From positions 1 through 64,000 of the forward strand of contig JAFRLM010000016.1 of assembly GCA_017431225.1 (NCBI GenBank): a DNA stretch of 64,000 bases. Reading direction: 5' to 3'. Origin of the DNA: Erysipelotrichaceae bacterium. Lineage in GTDB: Bacteria > Bacillota_I > Bacilli_A > Erysipelotrichales > Erysipelotrichaceae. A program made the position numbers and the translations under genes. Every line of letters begins with the position of its first letter. Within the stretch, counting starts at the first letter, position 1. This document shows, piece after piece, positions 25,295-35,266 of this stretch. The notes under the pieces were generated by a model. That model searched no databases and was not told where the DNA came from. It saw only the letters and a list, made by a program, of their open reading frames with translations.

Positions 25295-25765
25295 ATGCTG
25301 GTCAAATACTTAATCGTTGCGCTGATCTCCATGGTGCCGCTGGTCGAGCTGAGAGGCGCGATCCCGTATGCGGCCTATCTGGGTCTGCCGCTTATCAATT
25401 CCTATATCGTCGCCGTGATCGGCAATATGATCCCGGTCCCGTTCATCTACCTTTTTGCCCGCAAGGTCCTCGAGTGGGGAAAGGATAAGAAGTATATCGG
25501 ACCTTTCTTCCGTTTCTGTCTGACCAAAGGTGAGAAGGCCGGCGCGAAACTGATGGAGAAAGCCGGACACGGTGTCTTCCTGGCGCTGCTGCTGTTTGTC
25601 GGTATCCCGCTCCCGGGAACCGGCGCCTGGACCGGTACGCTCGGCGCATCCATGCTGGACCTCGGTTTCAAAAAGAGCAGTATCGCGGTCATGCTGGGTG
25701 TTCTGCTTGCCGGCATCATCATGCTGGCGGCTTCCACAGGTGTTTTAAAGATCATTGGATTATAA
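25295..25765 (+). CDS. Small multidrug-export-family membrane protein
   Basis: This 156-residue protein with four or five hydrophobic segments matches the COG2426 / Sm_multidrug_ex family by its VPLVELRGAIPYAAYLGLP start and FVGIPLPGTGAWTGTLGA motif. The family's transport role is poorly established despite its name. It lies ten bases after rseP and eleven before galE. Confidence 0.8.
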   Translation: MLVKYLIVALISMVPLVELRGAIPYAAYLGLPLINSYIVAVIGNMIPVPFIYLFARKVLEWGKDKKYIGPFFRFCLTKGEKAGAKLMEKAGHGVFLALLLFVGIPLPGTGAWTGTLGASMLDLGFKKSSIAVMLGVLLAGIIMLAASTGVLKIIGL

Positions 25766-25775
25766 GGAGTGAATC

Positions 25776-26789
25776 ATGAGAGTTTTAGTTACAGGCGGAA
25801 CCGGATTTATCGGCAGCCATACAGTCGTTGAACTGATCAACGCCGGTCACGAAGCTGTGATCGTTGATAACCTTTACAATTCGGATATCCATGTTTTGGA
25901 CCGGATCGAGAAGATCACCGGTGTCCGTCCGGAATTCTTCGAGACGGATATCCTGGACTTCGAAGGTCTTGAGAAAGTCTTCCAGGCCCACGAGTATGAT
26001 GCGATCATCCACTTTGCCGGCTATAAGGCCGTCGGTGAGTCAGTCGCCAAACCACTCGTTTATTACGAAAACAACATCAGCGGCTCACTGAATCTGTATC
26101 ATCTTGCCGCCAAGTATAACGTCAAGCGTATCGTCTTCTCCTCGAGCGCGACCGTCTATGGAGACGACTTCGAAGCGCCTTTCAAGGAAGAATACGGTTA
26201 CGGTACGACAACGAACCCGTACGGTACGACTAAGCTCTTCAACGAGCGTATCCTGACCGATCTCGCGTTCGCGGATAAGGAGCTCTCCGCTGTCCTCTTA
26301 CGTTACTTCAATCCGATCGGCGCCCATAAGAGCGGTCTGATCGGCGAAGTTCCCAACGGCATCCCGAACAATCTGCTTCCCTATATCGCCAAAGTCGCCA
26401 ACGGCCAGCTGCCGTATCTCTCCGTCTTCGGCGATGACTATGACACCGTCGATGGTACCGGCGTGCGTGACTACATCCACGTCGTTGATCTGGCTCGTGC
26501 CCATGTCAAGGCCCTGGATTACGCGATGAACCATACCGGCGCGGAAGTCATCAATATCGGCACCGGCAAAGGCTATTCCGTCCTGCAGGTCCTGCATGCC
26601 TATGAAAAGGCCTGCGGTAAAAAGATCCCCTATAAGATCGTTGCCCGCCGTCCCGGCGATATCGCGACCTGCTACGCGGATCCTTCCAAAGCCAAGAAGC
26701 TGCTCGGCTTCGAGACGCAATACGATATCGAAGAGATGTGCGAGGACGGTTACCGTTTCTCCAGTCAGAATCCTGACGGCATCAAATAA
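25776..26789 (+). CDS. galE: UDP-glucose 4-epimerase
   Basis: This 337-residue short-chain dehydrogenase interconverts UDP-glucose and UDP-galactose. The NAD motif is VTGGTGFIGSHTVVEL. The catalytic set includes SSSATVYGD and the YGTTK Tyr-Lys pair, and RYFNPIGAHKSGLIGE is typical of GalE. Probably used for envelope sugars or the Leloir pathway; no other gal gene is in the window. Confidence 0.94.
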   Translation: MRVLVTGGTGFIGSHTVVELINAGHEAVIVDNLYNSDIHVLDRIEKITGVRPEFFETDILDFEGLEKVFQAHEYDAIIHFAGYKAVGESVAKPLVYYENNISGSLNLYHLAAKYNVKRIVFSSSATVYGDDFEAPFKEEYGYGTTTNPYGTTKLFNERILTDLAFADKELSAVLLRYFNPIGAHKSGLIGEVPNGIPNNLLPYIAKVANGQLPYLSVFGDDYDTVDGTGVRDYIHVVDLARAHVKALDYAMNHTGAEVINIGTGKGYSVLQVLHAYEKACGKKIPYKIVARRPGDIATCYADPSKAKKLLGFETQYDIEEMCEDGYRFSSQNPDGIK

Positions 26790-26797
26790 GCAAACAG

Positions 26798-26823
26798 AAG
26801 ACTCCGTAAGGAGTCTTTTTTGT
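26798..26823 (+). terminator. Terminator after galE
   Basis: AAGACTCC (26798-26805), a GTAA loop and GGAGTCTT (26810-26817) are followed by T residues. Confidence 0.9.
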
Positions 26824-26872
26824 GCTATTGTGGTTTTGAGGAAGCTTTTTAGCCGCGGAAAGGAAGGGAAGC

Positions 26873-27679
26873 ATGTTTAAAAACGGTGCAGTAAAGATCG
26901 GTGAAACAGAGATGTTTTACGCCGCTTTCGGCAGCGGTGATAAGAAGCTCGTCGCGCTTCCCGGACTCTCCGATGGTCTGGCCACTGTGAAGGGAAAGGC
27001 ACTGATCCTTTCGCTTCCTTACCGGAAACATCTGAAGGAATATACGGTCTATATGTTCAGCCGTAAGAACGCCATGCCTGAAAACTATTCAGTGCGGGAT
27101 ATGGCGGAAGACCAGGTGAATGCGATGAAGGTACTCGGGATCGAAGATGCATATGTGCTCGGCGTCTCCCAGGGAGGAATGATAGCGCAGTATATCGCGA
27201 TCGATCATCCGGAGATGGTCAGAAAACTGATCCTGGCGGTCACCGCGCCCTATGCGAATCCTCTGCTTCGGAAAACAGTCGGGGAATGGATCACGATGGC
27301 AAAGCGCGGCGATCATGCAGCCCTGATGACAGATACAGCGGAGAAGACGTATTCCGAAGGCTATCTGAAGAAAAACAGAAAATACCTGCCGCTGCTGGCG
27401 GCATTCACAAAACCGCACAGCTATGAACGCTTTCTGCGAAACGCGGAAGCGATCCTGCATTTTGACGCGCGTGATGAACTGGCAAAGATCAAATGTCCGA
27501 CACTGATCCTTGCCGGAAGCGACGATCACACAGTCGGCAATGAAGCTGCGGATGAGCTGAACAGCGCGATCGCCGGAAGCGAGAAATACATTTACGAAGG
27601 CTATGGTCACGGCGCTTATGAGGAAGCGGAAGATTTCTACGAAAGAGTCTTCGCGTTCTGCGACCGGCCGATACAGTAA
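26873..27679 (+). CDS. Alpha/beta hydrolase
   Basis: This 268-residue cytosolic hydrolase has the nucleophile elbow GVSQGG (Ser in G-x-S-x-G), an acid in LAGSDDHTVG and a catalytic His in YGHGAYEE. The substrate is unknown. The start has an AGGAAGGGAAG ribosome binding site. It is probably co-transcribed with the acetyltransferase 21 bases downstream. Confidence 0.85.
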   Translation: MFKNGAVKIGETEMFYAAFGSGDKKLVALPGLSDGLATVKGKALILSLPYRKHLKEYTVYMFSRKNAMPENYSVRDMAEDQVNAMKVLGIEDAYVLGVSQGGMIAQYIAIDHPEMVRKLILAVTAPYANPLLRKTVGEWITMAKRGDHAALMTDTAEKTYSEGYLKKNRKYLPLLAAFTKPHSYERFLRNAEAILHFDARDELAKIKCPTLILAGSDDHTVGNEAADELNSAIAGSEKYIYEGYGHGAYEEAEDFYERVFAFCDRPIQ

Positions 27680-27700
27680 AAAAAAGGACAGGAGAACGCT

Positions 27701-28504
27701 ATGATCCGGATCTATCCAAACGGAGAGGAATTCCTGAAAGAAAACGCGGAACTGCTGCTGCAGGAGCCGGAAAAGACCGCGTTCTTTATAGGCAACGCCT
27801 CGTTAATGAAAGAAACCGATAAAGAAAACTATATACTGCGCTGCGAAGGCAGCGGTATCCTGCTGGCGCTGAAAATGTCGCCGTATTCGCTTTTGCTGTA
27901 TGGGGATAAAGGCGGCATAGAAGAGCTTGCCTCTTTTCTCTGCGAAAACGGATATGATATTTCCGCGCTCATGTGTGAGGAAGAGCTCGGGGATGCTTTT
28001 GTTGAAGCGATGAAAAAGCATTCGAAGTTTTATAATGTCAGCATTTCGATGACCTTCATGAGTTGCGATCAGGTCAGTGAACCTTCTTCTGCAGATGTCG
28101 TTCCCGCTGACGCGAAAGATGTTGAAGAGATCTTTACGATGGCGGAGCGTTTCTTTATCGACTGTGGCCTGCCGGACAGACCCGACAGGAAGTCGCTTGC
28201 GGAGAAGATCGGCAGCTTCCGCTGTATCCGGGAAGAGGGGAAGATCGTCTGCATTGCCTGCAGCACGCCGATGAAAGGCAATATGCAGCGCATCACACAC
28301 GTTTACACTCGGCCGGAATACCGCGGGAAAAGCCTTGCCCGCAGAGTGGTGAACACACTGAAGAACGAGATCCTGGAAAACGGCAGGACCGCCTGTCTGT
28401 ATGTGGATAACGCCAACCCGGTGAGCAGTCATCTCTATGTGTCGCTGGGCTTTCAGAATATGTACCGGCAGAACACCTATCAATTGCTTCCCGAGCGGAA
28501 ATAG
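27701..28504 (+). CDS. GNAT-family N-acetyltransferase
   Basis: This 267-residue protein has a C-terminal GNAT domain: HVYTRPEYRGKSLARRVV is the acetyl-CoA pyrophosphate loop, and CLYVDNANPVSSHLYVSLGF is the last conserved block. The N-terminal half (about 140 residues) is divergent, as in the two-domain GNAT proteins of Firmicutes. The acceptor is unknown. Confidence 0.85.
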   Translation: MIRIYPNGEEFLKENAELLLQEPEKTAFFIGNASLMKETDKENYILRCEGSGILLALKMSPYSLLLYGDKGGIEELASFLCENGYDISALMCEEELGDAFVEAMKKHSKFYNVSISMTFMSCDQVSEPSSADVVPADAKDVEEIFTMAERFFIDCGLPDRPDRKSLAEKIGSFRCIREEGKIVCIACSTPMKGNMQRITHVYTRPEYRGKSLARRVVNTLKNEILENGRTACLYVDNANPVSSHLYVSLGFQNMYRQNTYQLLPERK

Positions 28505-28645
28505 GGCTTTCAAATACCATATTTCAACAAGATCTGAGATAAAGAAAATGCTTGTCGTTTTCATACTTTATGAAAGAGTAAGCATGTATTTTCATTAACA
28601 AATAAGGTATAATTATTCTATGGATCTTACCGAGGTATTTTTCTC

Positions 28646-29590
28646 ATGAAAAGAAAACTGCGTTATGACCGCATCGCGCTTGTAGTTCTGCTCGGGGTCG
28701 GTCTGATCATTGCGTTGTATTTAGGGATCAAAGCCTTACTGCCGGATAAACCGAATCCCGGCGGCGATCCGTCACCAACCGCGACAGTTACATCTTCCAC
28801 ACTTCCGGAAGATTTTAGAATGACATTAATGGACTATCAGGTCTATCAGAATCCGGACCTGGATTTTGATTTTGCGGTCGCCCGTGTCCGTTTTGAAGAT
28901 GAAAAGGCTCTCGAATTCGACCTGAGCCGTTTTGAGACGGACCAGGGCGTGAAACTGTCCGAAGTCGAATCCTACGTCAAGCAGCTCGAAGACAAGTCTG
29001 TATACCTCGGCAAGAGCAATGTCGTCTATGAGATCGTTTCCAAGGAACGCACCGGCATGTTCTCACTGCTGATCCCGTTCAAGAAAAACAGCACATCGAT
29101 CAAAGTGACCGATACCGTCAGCAAACAGGAGTTCACCCTGGATCTGACCACGAACATCCACGATACCACGGATCTGAAATACCAGACCGGCGGCGATATC
29201 AAGGGTGACAATTTTGATATCTACATCTCCGACGCTTACATCACCGATATCCTGAACAGCGGCGGGGAAGAATATACCTATCCTTCCACCATCAAGGTCT
29301 ATACATTCAAACTGAATGTCAACAGCATCGACAACGGTAATGTTTCGATCGTTTCCGCCGTCTTCGCTCCCAATGGATCAGAAGAGCGTTTTGAGGCGCT
29401 CGACGGCAGCTATTCCTCGATCAAGGCAGGGGAGACCAGCCTGATCGGCAAACCGCTGTCCCCCGGTTCCTCGGGCGTGCTGTTCTTTGAGATCTACAAT
29501 CCGGAAGAGGAAGGGATCACTTACGAAGGCAAGATCTATCTCCAGCTCTCCGACAGAGCGGAACAGATCGAGATCAGTACGAGATTTTGA
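28646..29590 (+). CDS. Membrane-anchored extracytoplasmic protein (unknown)
   Basis: This 314-residue protein has one N-terminal anchor (residues 10-32), a short Pro/Thr-rich linker (NPGGDPSPTATVTSS) and a beta-rich outer domain that I do not recognise. TATAAT at 28608-28613 gives a likely promoter. It heads a three-gene group with a glucosaminidase and a PASTA/InlB-repeat protein (gaps of about ten bases), so a role at the cell wall is likely. Confidence 0.75.
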   Translation: MKRKLRYDRIALVVLLGVGLIIALYLGIKALLPDKPNPGGDPSPTATVTSSTLPEDFRMTLMDYQVYQNPDLDFDFAVARVRFEDEKALEFDLSRFETDQGVKLSEVESYVKQLEDKSVYLGKSNVVYEIVSKERTGMFSLLIPFKKNSTSIKVTDTVSKQEFTLDLTTNIHDTTDLKYQTGGDIKGDNFDIYISDAYITDILNSGGEEYTYPSTIKVYTFKLNVNSIDNGNVSIVSAVFAPNGSEERFEALDGSYSSIKAGETSLIGKPLSPGSSGVLFFEIYNPEEEGITYEGKIYLQLSDRAEQIEISTRF

Positions 29591-29599
29591 GGTAAGTAA

Positions 29600-32536
29600 A
29601 TGAGAAAGTACAAAGCCGTTTTCAGCTTTTTGATGATACTGAGCTTGTTGGCAGCAGCAAGTCTTTTACCCAGCAGCGCAGTCAAGGCGGCGGACTATTA
29701 TCCCATGTCCTGCAACGCTTACGAAGTCTCCTACATCAACGATGACGGGTCTTTCAAGAAAGTCGCCTGTTATGATGATTTCGCCTCCGCGAACCAGAAG
29801 ATGAAAGAACTCGGCGGTGACCATGTCGTCCGTTATCCGACCGGCTATTCACCGACACATATCATTTCCATGAACAGTGGTTATGCTTACTCGTATCCGG
29901 GCAGAGGCGGCGACGCCACCCTGAACATCTACGAAGATATCGATGACCGCAGTATCTGGACCAAGCGGACCTATGTCGCTCATTACTATCAGATGTATTA
30001 TTACGAGACATCGCGTGTTCTGAAAGACGGCAAGCGCGGCATGATCCGCGTCAACCTCAACGGCTTTGACGGTTATACCGACCTCGAATACTGTGATCTC
30101 GTTCCGACCAAATACGTCGAGAAGGGCATCGCTCTCTGGATGGGCGGACAGAACAGCTATTACAATGAAAGCCCCTATAAGGTCCTGATGAAGAGGGACA
30201 GCTTTAAAGCCGTCCAGAACGGTAACTACCGTGACCTTGTCTTTACATATCATATGTCCTATCCGCAGTCCGGAAGCATCCACGCGCTCGAATATTCGAT
30301 CGCTGTCGGACCGGCTCCGAGCTTCATGCAGACAGGTTCGACCTACTATTCCAAAGACGCGATCCATTTCTACAATGACGCAGCCCTGACCCAGGGCGCC
30401 GGCACGGAATACAACTATTACCAGTGGCTGCCGCTGCGTTCCAAGACGAATATCTACGCAGCGAATTTTGAAACGTTCCTGACCGAATCCGGCAGACGGA
30501 GCAATTCCGTGATCGCCGGCAAGGCACAGGCATTCATCGATGCCCAGAACAAATACGGTGTCAACGCGCTGCTGGTATACGCCATGGCGGTCCATGAATC
30601 CGCTTATGGTACCTCGAACTACGCGCGTAACCGTAATAACCTCTTCGGCTGGCAGGCATTCGACGCCAATCCGAACAGTGCTTCGACTTTCTCCTCAGTG
30701 GAACAGTCGATCAATGAACAGATGGGTATCAACCTGCGTGGCTACCTGGATATCACCGACGGCCGCTTCTTTGACTCCTCACTGGGAAACAAAGGTGCCG
30801 GCTTCAACGTGAAATATGCTTCTGACCCGTACTGGGGAATGAAGATCGCCGCTCATGCCTATAAGATCGACAAGACAGCTAACAGCTTCAACGGCAAGCT
30901 GACGGACTGGGGCGTCTATGATCTGGCACTGATCACCGGATTCGATATCCCGGTCAAACTGCAGGCGAACGCTTCTTCCAAGACGTTATACACCACCGGC
31001 TACGGCGGACAGTATCAGAAAGACTTCATCGTCATCCGCCTCGGGGAAGTACGCAACTATACGAAGATACAGTCGACCAACGCGATCACCTCGGACGGAG
31101 AGATCATTACCCACCGTACTCCTATCACGACCGGTACGGTCAACCCGATATCGACATACGATTACAATCTGAGTGTCGCTTATGTCGAATCAAAAGATCT
31201 GCAGCCGCTGAACTACGCGGCTCTGGGGAACGCGAATTACACCCATTCGATCGCGACTTTCGCTTATGACGGCGACTTGCTGCAGGTCAGCGGCAAAGGC
31301 TATGTCGAGGGCATCGAAGTCAATGATAAGAACACGATCTCCAATACGCTGGTCTTCAAGAACGGCGATACCGAGAAAGCATATCCGCTCACCAGCACGA
31401 CGACCGACGGTGTCACGACCTTCGACGGAAAAGCGGATCTCAGTGAACTTGGAGAAGGGGAATACAGCATCCAGGTACGCACATCCTATGGCGCTCTGAG
31501 CCAGTATGACGGTTCCTTCGATGTTGAGGCGGACGCTCCGGCAAAACGCGTCTTCAACGGTCTTGAATACGAATTCGTCAAGAAAGACGGAAAACTGACG
31601 CTGAAAGTCAGCAAAGCCAGCACAGCCGATTACGAAGTCATCAAATCGGTCAGCACACTGAGCCTTGACGGAAACCAGCTGAAGATCGGCGGCATCGGTG
31701 TGCTGAAGGGGATCTCCTTCGCGAACGCGGATAAGGTCTCCTATCAGTTCGTTCTGACGAATTACAATACCGGGGAGAAGACCTATGTCGATGCCTCGGC
31801 AGTTGAAAACAAAGGTTTTGTCCTGAATGACGGGATCGATTATACCTACAGCGCTTATCAGGGGACGATCGATCTCGCTTCGCTTTCTTCCGGCGATTAT
31901 GGACTAGAGTTAAAGATCGAAAGCAACGGCGTCGTCCAGACGACCGTTTTGTCTTCTTCAAAGCTCAGCTACCGCAACCTCGCCGCGAAGAACGGAAACC
32001 GCTATGCCTTTCTGCGCGCCCAGGATATCTACAACTACCGTTTTGATCTGAAGATCGCCGCTTCGCCGCTGGATTACACGAAGATCAAGAAACCGAGCGG
32101 ACGTCCTTCTCTGATCTCCTACGATTCGCTCAGCATCGATGCTGCCGGAAAGGTGGACATCGACGGGCAGGCGATGATGTATTATATCGACAATCCTTCC
32201 GGGATCAGTTCCGGTTATGAAGTATACTTAACTTCCGCAGACGGCGAGAACAAGAAACTCGATATCAGTTCTGTCGCCTGCAAATTCGACCTGAAGACCG
32301 CGTACAACCTCAGCAACGACTCTTCCGGCGTCTGCTTCAATGCCTCAGGCGATCTGACAAGCCTGAAAGCCGGACGTTATGAACTCTCCATCGGTATCCG
32401 GAACGGCGAATACTATGACATCGTTCCCTTTACCAACCGTTCTTTCCGTAAAACTCCGGACGTTACCGTCAACGGTGTCCGTTATCATTTTGAGACCGAA
32501 CAAGCAACAGCAAGACTGTTTCTGATCGTCGGTTAA
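29600..32536 (+). CDS. Secreted cell-wall N-acetylglucosaminidase
   Basis: This 978-residue secreted protein has a signal peptide (1-30, VKA-ADYY). A glucosaminidase domain lies at about residues 295-430, where AVHESAYGTSNYARNRNNLF holds the catalytic Glu. The region before it resembles a substrate- or wall-binding part; the last 500 residues are repeated beta modules (YEVIKSVSTLSLDGNQLKI-like units). It should cut the glycan strands of peptidoglycan, like LytG-type enzymes. No LPXTG or choline-binding repeat is seen. Confidence 0.85.
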   Translation: MRKYKAVFSFLMILSLLAAASLLPSSAVKAADYYPMSCNAYEVSYINDDGSFKKVACYDDFASANQKMKELGGDHVVRYPTGYSPTHIISMNSGYAYSYPGRGGDATLNIYEDIDDRSIWTKRTYVAHYYQMYYYETSRVLKDGKRGMIRVNLNGFDGYTDLEYCDLVPTKYVEKGIALWMGGQNSYYNESPYKVLMKRDSFKAVQNGNYRDLVFTYHMSYPQSGSIHALEYSIAVGPAPSFMQTGSTYYSKDAIHFYNDAALTQGAGTEYNYYQWLPLRSKTNIYAANFETFLTESGRRSNSVIAGKAQAFIDAQNKYGVNALLVYAMAVHESAYGTSNYARNRNNLFGWQAFDANPNSASTFSSVEQSINEQMGINLRGYLDITDGRFFDSSLGNKGAGFNVKYASDPYWGMKIAAHAYKIDKTANSFNGKLTDWGVYDLALITGFDIPVKLQANASSKTLYTTGYGGQYQKDFIVIRLGEVRNYTKIQSTNAITSDGEIITHRTPITTGTVNPISTYDYNLSVAYVESKDLQPLNYAALGNANYTHSIATFAYDGDLLQVSGKGYVEGIEVNDKNTISNTLVFKNGDTEKAYPLTSTTTDGVTTFDGKADLSELGEGEYSIQVRTSYGALSQYDGSFDVEADAPAKRVFNGLEYEFVKKDGKLTLKVSKASTADYEVIKSVSTLSLDGNQLKIGGIGVLKGISFANADKVSYQFVLTNYNTGEKTYVDASAVENKGFVLNDGIDYTYSAYQGTIDLASLSSGDYGLELKIESNGVVQTTVLSSSKLSYRNLAAKNGNRYAFLRAQDIYNYRFDLKIAASPLDYTKIKKPSGRPSLISYDSLSIDAAGKVDIDGQAMMYYIDNPSGISSGYEVYLTSADGENKKLDISSVACKFDLKTAYNLSNDSSGVCFNASGDLTSLKAGRYELSIGIRNGEYYDIVPFTNRSFRKTPDVTVNGVRYHFETEQATARLFLIVG

Positions 32537-32546
32537 GGAGGCTGAA

Positions 32547-35072
32547 ATGAAGAAATTCTTTTCGAATAAAACAAACATTCTCTTATCGCTTGTCCTGATT
32601 GCGATCCTGACGGGGCTTATTTTTTTAATCGGTTCCTTCTTCGAAAAGCCGAAGATCTACGCGATCGATTATTCCAAGCTTACCGAGCAGGAGATCAAGG
32701 CCTGGGCGGAAAACGAGGGGATCACCGGGGAAAACCTGAAGATCAGCTATCAGTATGATGAATCTGTCGAAAAGGGCAAGCCGGTCTCCCAGAAACCGAA
32801 AGACGGCGAGGAGATCAAGGATATCCTCAGTATCGTTATCTCCCAGGGTCCGGATCCGACGCTGGCGGTCGAAGTGCCGGCGATCGACGGCATGACCAAG
32901 GAAACGATCGCCACCTGGTTCCAGCGGAATCATTTCCCGGATGTCACCTATGAATATGTCCTTGATAAAGACCATCCCAAAGACACTGTGCTCGCGCTGA
33001 ACGTCAGCGGGAGCGTCAAGAGAGAAACACCGATCCTGGTCACCTTATCCGCCGGCGATAATGCCGATAACGTGAAGATCACGGTCCCGGATTTCTCGAC
33101 GTATTCCAAGACGAATATCACCGCCTGGGGCGAAAGCAATCAGGTCAATATCAAGTTTGTCTATGTCTTCAGTGATACCGTTGCCGAGGGCAGCGTGATC
33201 GATCAGGGCACCCGTGCCGGCGCGGACATCAGTCCGGGCGGAACGATCACCGTTACGGTCTCCAGCGGTAAAGCCGTTGAACTTGAAGACCTCTACAATA
33301 TGACCGCTTCCGAAGCGAAGGTCTGGGCCGACAAGAACAATATCACCCTGAACTTCATCAACTATTATTCCAACGAAGTTGCCGAAGGCAGGATCATCTC
33401 CACGAGCCCGAAGGCGCACACGCTGGTCTCCAGCGGTTCGACTGTCCGTGTCTATCTGTCGATCGGTAAGGATCCGGCAGACGATATGGTCAAGGTCGAT
33501 GACAAGCATGTCGGTGTCACCGAAGCGGCATTCCTCGAATACATCGATTCGCTCGGTCTGAAAGTTCAGAAACAGAGCTACGCTTACTATTCCTCCCAGA
33601 TCGACAAGGATCACATCTTCTACTACGATGACGGCGAATTCAAGAAGGGAGCTACGATCTCCTACGCGTTATCTGCAGGTCCGTTCAACCTGGATCTGAA
33701 GGAGATCGAAGGGAAGACAAGAAGCGAAGTCAACAACTACATGTACACGATCAACAACCTGAACGGTCATCTCTCGATCACCTATACCGAGGAACAGAGC
33801 ACTGATAAGGCGGACGGAACCGTTTATGGCTGCACCCAGACGACCGGTGCTCCGTACTACGAAGTCGCATGTAAAGTCGCTGTCAACGAAAGCAGTTCCT
33901 CCGATAAGACCTACTGGATCGACTTTGATCCCAATGGCGGATCGGGAACGATGGCCAGAGTCACTGTCAAGGCAGGCTCGAGCTATAAGCTGCCGGAATG
34001 CACCTTCACAGCTCCTGCCGGAAAAGTCTTCGACAAGTGGGATGAAGGCGCAGCCGGAGAATCTGTCACCGTCAACAGCAATCGCCGCATGATCGCGCAG
34101 TGGAAGGATAAAGGCTCCACCAAGACATACTGGGTCGCCTTCGATCCGAACGGCGGCAGCGGCTCCATGGCGACTGTCACTGTTGAAGCGGGATCCTCCT
34201 ACAAACTCCCGGAATGCACATTCACGCCGCCGGCAGGCAAAGCGTTCGATAAATGGGACGAAGGTAAAGCGGGCGAGTCTGTTACCGTAAACAGCAACCG
34301 CCGTATGATCGCCCAGTGGAAAGACAAAGGTTCCACAAACACCTATTGGGTAGCGTTCGATCCCAATGGCGGCAGCGGCACGATGGCGACTGTCACCGTT
34401 GAAGCAGGCTCGAGCTACAAACTGCCGAACTGCACATTCACACCGCCGGCAGGCAAGGTATTTGACAGATGGGACGAAGGCGCAGCCGGAGAATCCGTCA
34501 CTGTCAACAGCAACCGCCGTATGATCGCGCAGTGGAAGAACGCGACGCCGACGCCGACCCCCACGCCGACACCTACACCGACTCCGACTCCAACCGCTGC
34601 AACGACTTACTGGATCGACTTTGATGCCAACGGCGGCAGCGGCACGATGGCCAGAGTTACCGTCAATGCCGGTTCGAGCTATAAACTTCCGGCCTGCACG
34701 TTCACCGCACCAGCCGGAAAAGAGTTCGATAAGTGGGATGAGGGTTACCCCGGACAATCTGTCACGATCGACAGTAACCGCCGTATGATCGCCCAGTGGA
34801 AGAACACGGCCGTCTCGACTTCCTATCTGCCGACTCTGGAAGTACTCGATAATGTCGAAGGAAGCTCCTTCGAGCAGAAACGCACGAATCTGCAGAACAG
34901 CACCTTCCTCTCGCCGTTCACGAACGTCTCCTACGTAGCTTCCGCTTCACAGGATTACAGCGCGGGAACGATCATCTCGGTATCTGTCTACGGAAGCACT
35001 AGCTATGACGCCGGAAGCTATCCGGTCGATACGCCGATCGTCATCACGATCTCCAGCGGTTACTCGAACTAA
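32547..35072 (+). CDS. Membrane-anchored PASTA and InlB-type repeat protein
   Basis: This 841-residue protein has an N-terminal membrane anchor (residues 10-31) and about five PASTA-like modules (residues 35-445; for example VPDFSTYSKTNITAWGESNQ). Four near-identical units of about 66 residues follow (DPNGGSGTM...DKWDEG...NRRMIAQWK) that resemble the Listeria-Bacteroides InlB B-repeat. A Thr-Pro linker separates units 3 and 4, and a final PASTA-like module follows. No kinase domain is present, so it is not PknB. It probably binds peptidoglycan and extends outwards; adhesion is a guess. Confidence 0.8.
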   Translation: MKKFFSNKTNILLSLVLIAILTGLIFLIGSFFEKPKIYAIDYSKLTEQEIKAWAENEGITGENLKISYQYDESVEKGKPVSQKPKDGEEIKDILSIVISQGPDPTLAVEVPAIDGMTKETIATWFQRNHFPDVTYEYVLDKDHPKDTVLALNVSGSVKRETPILVTLSAGDNADNVKITVPDFSTYSKTNITAWGESNQVNIKFVYVFSDTVAEGSVIDQGTRAGADISPGGTITVTVSSGKAVELEDLYNMTASEAKVWADKNNITLNFINYYSNEVAEGRIISTSPKAHTLVSSGSTVRVYLSIGKDPADDMVKVDDKHVGVTEAAFLEYIDSLGLKVQKQSYAYYSSQIDKDHIFYYDDGEFKKGATISYALSAGPFNLDLKEIEGKTRSEVNNYMYTINNLNGHLSITYTEEQSTDKADGTVYGCTQTTGAPYYEVACKVAVNESSSSDKTYWIDFDPNGGSGTMARVTVKAGSSYKLPECTFTAPAGKVFDKWDEGAAGESVTVNSNRRMIAQWKDKGSTKTYWVAFDPNGGSGSMATVTVEAGSSYKLPECTFTPPAGKAFDKWDEGKAGESVTVNSNRRMIAQWKDKGSTNTYWVAFDPNGGSGTMATVTVEAGSSYKLPNCTFTPPAGKVFDRWDEGAAGESVTVNSNRRMIAQWKNATPTPTPTPTPTPTPTPTAATTYWIDFDANGGSGTMARVTVNAGSSYKLPACTFTAPAGKEFDKWDEGYPGQSVTIDSNRRMIAQWKNTAVSTSYLPTLEVLDNVEGSSFEQKRTNLQNSTFLSPFTNVSYVASASQDYSAGTIISVSVYGSTSYDAGSYPVDTPIVITISSGYSN
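33909..34803 (+). repeat. Four in-frame B-repeat copies with a TP-rich linker
   Basis: Units begin at 33909, 34125, 34341 and 34605. The first three are spaced exactly 216 bp apart (72 codons). Unit 4 is separated by an extra Thr-Pro codon run at about 34540-34591. Near-identical protein with many silent DNA differences suggests purifying selection after duplication. Confidence 0.88.
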
Positions 35073-35095
35073 GAGCCACATTTATCTGCATTTCA

Positions 35096-35128
35096 AGTCC
35101 CGGCCTGTCAATAGACCGGGGCTTTTCT
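35096..35128 (+). terminator. Terminator after the PASTA protein gene
   Basis: AGTCCCGG (35096-35103) pairs with CCGGGGCT (35116-35123), followed by TTTTCTT. Confidence 0.8.
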
Positions 35129-35201
35129 TACGGAAAAGAGCGGCTGTGCTGCTTTGCCGCGAAGAACTATGAAAAAATGTTTCGCAGAGGCTTTCAGACT
35201 A

Positions 35202-35230
35202 TGGAAATAGGCCGAACAAAGGGATATAAT
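35202..35230 (+). promoter_or_regulatory. Promoter of nifJ
   Basis: TGGAAA (35202-35207), 17 bp, then TATAAT (35225-35230), which is directly repeated as a second TATAAT. A strong promoter suits an abundant fermentation enzyme. Confidence 0.65.
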
Positions 35231-35266
35231 TATAATGTTAATATGCTAACAAGCAGGAGGGAAAAT

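Noticed and set aside
33669..34757. 362-codon open frame on the minus strand
   Set aside because: It mirrors the B-repeat region of the PASTA protein, has no ribosome binding site, and exists because that region lacks certain codons.
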